Shown here in pieces: positions 53,306-53,984 of a stretch of DNA of 53,984 nucleotides. The notes beneath the pieces are model-generated. The model was given only the letters and a program-made list of their open reading frames with translations. It was not told where the DNA came from and ran no database searches. The stretch spans positions 1 through 53,984 of the forward strand of contig JAKSBQ010000079.1 in assembly GCA_022361075.1 (NCBI GenBank), read 5' to 3'. Positions within the stretch are counted from its first letter, which is position 1. The number at the start of each line of letters is the position of its first letter. Origin of the DNA: Opitutales bacterium (lineage in GTDB: Bacteria > Verrucomicrobiota > Verrucomicrobiia > Opitutales > JAFGAQ01). A program made the translations under genes and the position numbers.

Positions 53306-53984
53306 GTGAGGATCGTCGTTTATCAGGACTACCTAAGAGTTGGAGGAACCGAGGCCCAGAGCATCTATCTGAGTCGTAAACTTAGCGATCAAGGCCACGA
53401 AGTCATCCATTTAACGAATCGCCCTGACGGACCGCTCAAGGATCGTTTGTCCGGTTCTAAAGTTCAAGTGGAGCATCTTCAGTCGAGGGATTTTGGCCTC
53501 AATTGGTATGCACCGAAGTTGAAGAAGCGGTTAGCGACTTTGGAACCTGAAGTCATTCTGTTGATGGGCAGGAATGCGAACTGTCAGGGTTACCGTATCC
53601 GAGATTGGTTTCCAGGTATCCGATTGGTTGCGAGCATGCGGACAGGGAGAAAGATCCCACGGATGTATCGCAAAACTTTGCGTGTCGCCTCACTTGTGGT
53701 TTGCAACAGTGAATTTGCCAAAAAGCAGCTTCTCGATACCAAACTTACCAAACAACAAGTTGAAGTACATCCGAACGGCTGCTTGAGACACTCCGAGATT
53801 TTGGGGTGGGAGAAGGAAGGTTCTCATCGATCAGGCGAACGAGACGTTTTCGTTTTGCTTTATGTGGCTGCATTCGTTCATGGGAAAAATCATCGCGACG
53901 TGCTTGAGCTCGCAAATCTTCTTCAGAAAATGGGGAAAGAATTCAGGATCAGACTCATTGGTGAGGGGCCTGAGAAGGAGAAGA
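53306..53984 (+). CDS. GT4-family glycosyltransferase, N-terminal part
   Basis: The gene runs off the right edge; 226 codons are visible. It starts at GTG 53306, 5 bp after the ketosynthase stop. The chain starts MRIVVYQDYLRVGGTEAQS, a GT4 acceptor-domain start (the GGxE loop), and continues with HEVIHLTNRPDG, VIRLVASMRTGRK-type segments and VHPNG. It then enters the donor domain with LLYVAAFVHGKNH and IRLIGEGPEKE. It is co-transcribed with the ketosynthase and probably glycosylates its lipid product. Confidence 0.85.
   Translation, partial: MRIVVYQDYLRVGGTEAQSIYLSRKLSDQGHEVIHLTNRPDGPLKDRLSGSKVQVEHLQSRDFGLNWYAPKLKKRLATLEPEVILLMGRNANCQGYRIRDWFPGIRLVASMRTGRKIPRMYRKTLRVASLVVCNSEFAKKQLLDTKLTKQQVEVHPNGCLRHSEILGWEKEGSHRSGERDVFVLLYVAAFVHGKNHRDVLELANLLQKMGKEFRIRLIGEGPEKEK

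Overview
The window looks like a chromosome segment of a Gram-negative bacterium, most likely from Verrucomicrobiota (Opitutae-like). The support is a lipid A/LPS gene set (lpxI, kdsA), a TonB-dependent receptor, a sigma-54/PspF-controlled pspABC module, a PadR plus ADOP-type orphan permease pair, and many single-copy housekeeping genes scattered on both strands. The phylum is an inference from gene content and protein style; no rRNA is present. There are no rRNA genes, CRISPR arrays, prophages or complete insertion sequences. One tRNA gene is present, initiator tRNA-fMet.

Layout. 1-4 kb (minus): a cut-off MerR/CarH-type regulator, lpxI and leuS. 4-8 kb (minus): a Uma2-like nuclease-fold protein and an ADOP permease with its PadR regulator. 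8-10.6 kb: an IclR regulator divergent from kduI-kduD (unsaturated uronate catabolism), with two perfect palindromes in the shared promoter region. 10.6-16.6 kb (minus): cca, a 30-codon ORF with a good ribosome binding site, ppx, rsmI, a 50-aa lipoprotein, a coiled-coil membrane protein and pgi. 16.8-18.6 kb (plus): scpB and pheA. 18.8-22.2 kb: an alpha-oxoamine synthase gene convergent with an ACP/dehydratase/glycosyltransferase operon, suggesting a dedicated lipid or glycolipid pathway. 22.3-27.2 kb: trpS, a lipoprotein, and a 1071-aa TPR sensor protein whose kinase core is degenerate but whose last receiver domain is intact.

27.3-27.9 kb holds the most unusual locus. A tRNA-fMet gene is followed directly by its terminator and a small GIY-YIG nuclease gene. 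A second, 94 % identical 160-bp copy of the tRNA 3' end, the terminator and the first 26 codons of the nuclease follows 364 bp later. 27.9-31.1 kb (minus): an HDOD protein, dnaX with an A10 slippery run that splits it into a short and a long frame, and ispD. 31.2-36.4 kb (minus): an NMT1/THI5-type ABC importer operon ending in a TonB-dependent receptor. 36.5-40 kb (plus): a small membrane protein, pyrG, kdsA and a rhomboid-fold protein without the catalytic residues. 40.1-46.7 kb (plus): a histidine-rich protein and a CzcCBA/CusCBA-type metal efflux system closed by a strong terminator. 46.7-49.6 kb: pspF divergent from pspA-pspB-pspC and a fourth small membrane protein. 49.7-54 kb: mutL, a monothiol glutaredoxin-like protein, a ketosynthase and a cut-off glycosyltransferase.

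No stretch longer than about 300 bases lacks a gene. The larger gaps (3942-4167, 12014-12266, 16578-16791, 18564-18828, 22170-22362, 47784-47979) are described where they contain something recognisable.
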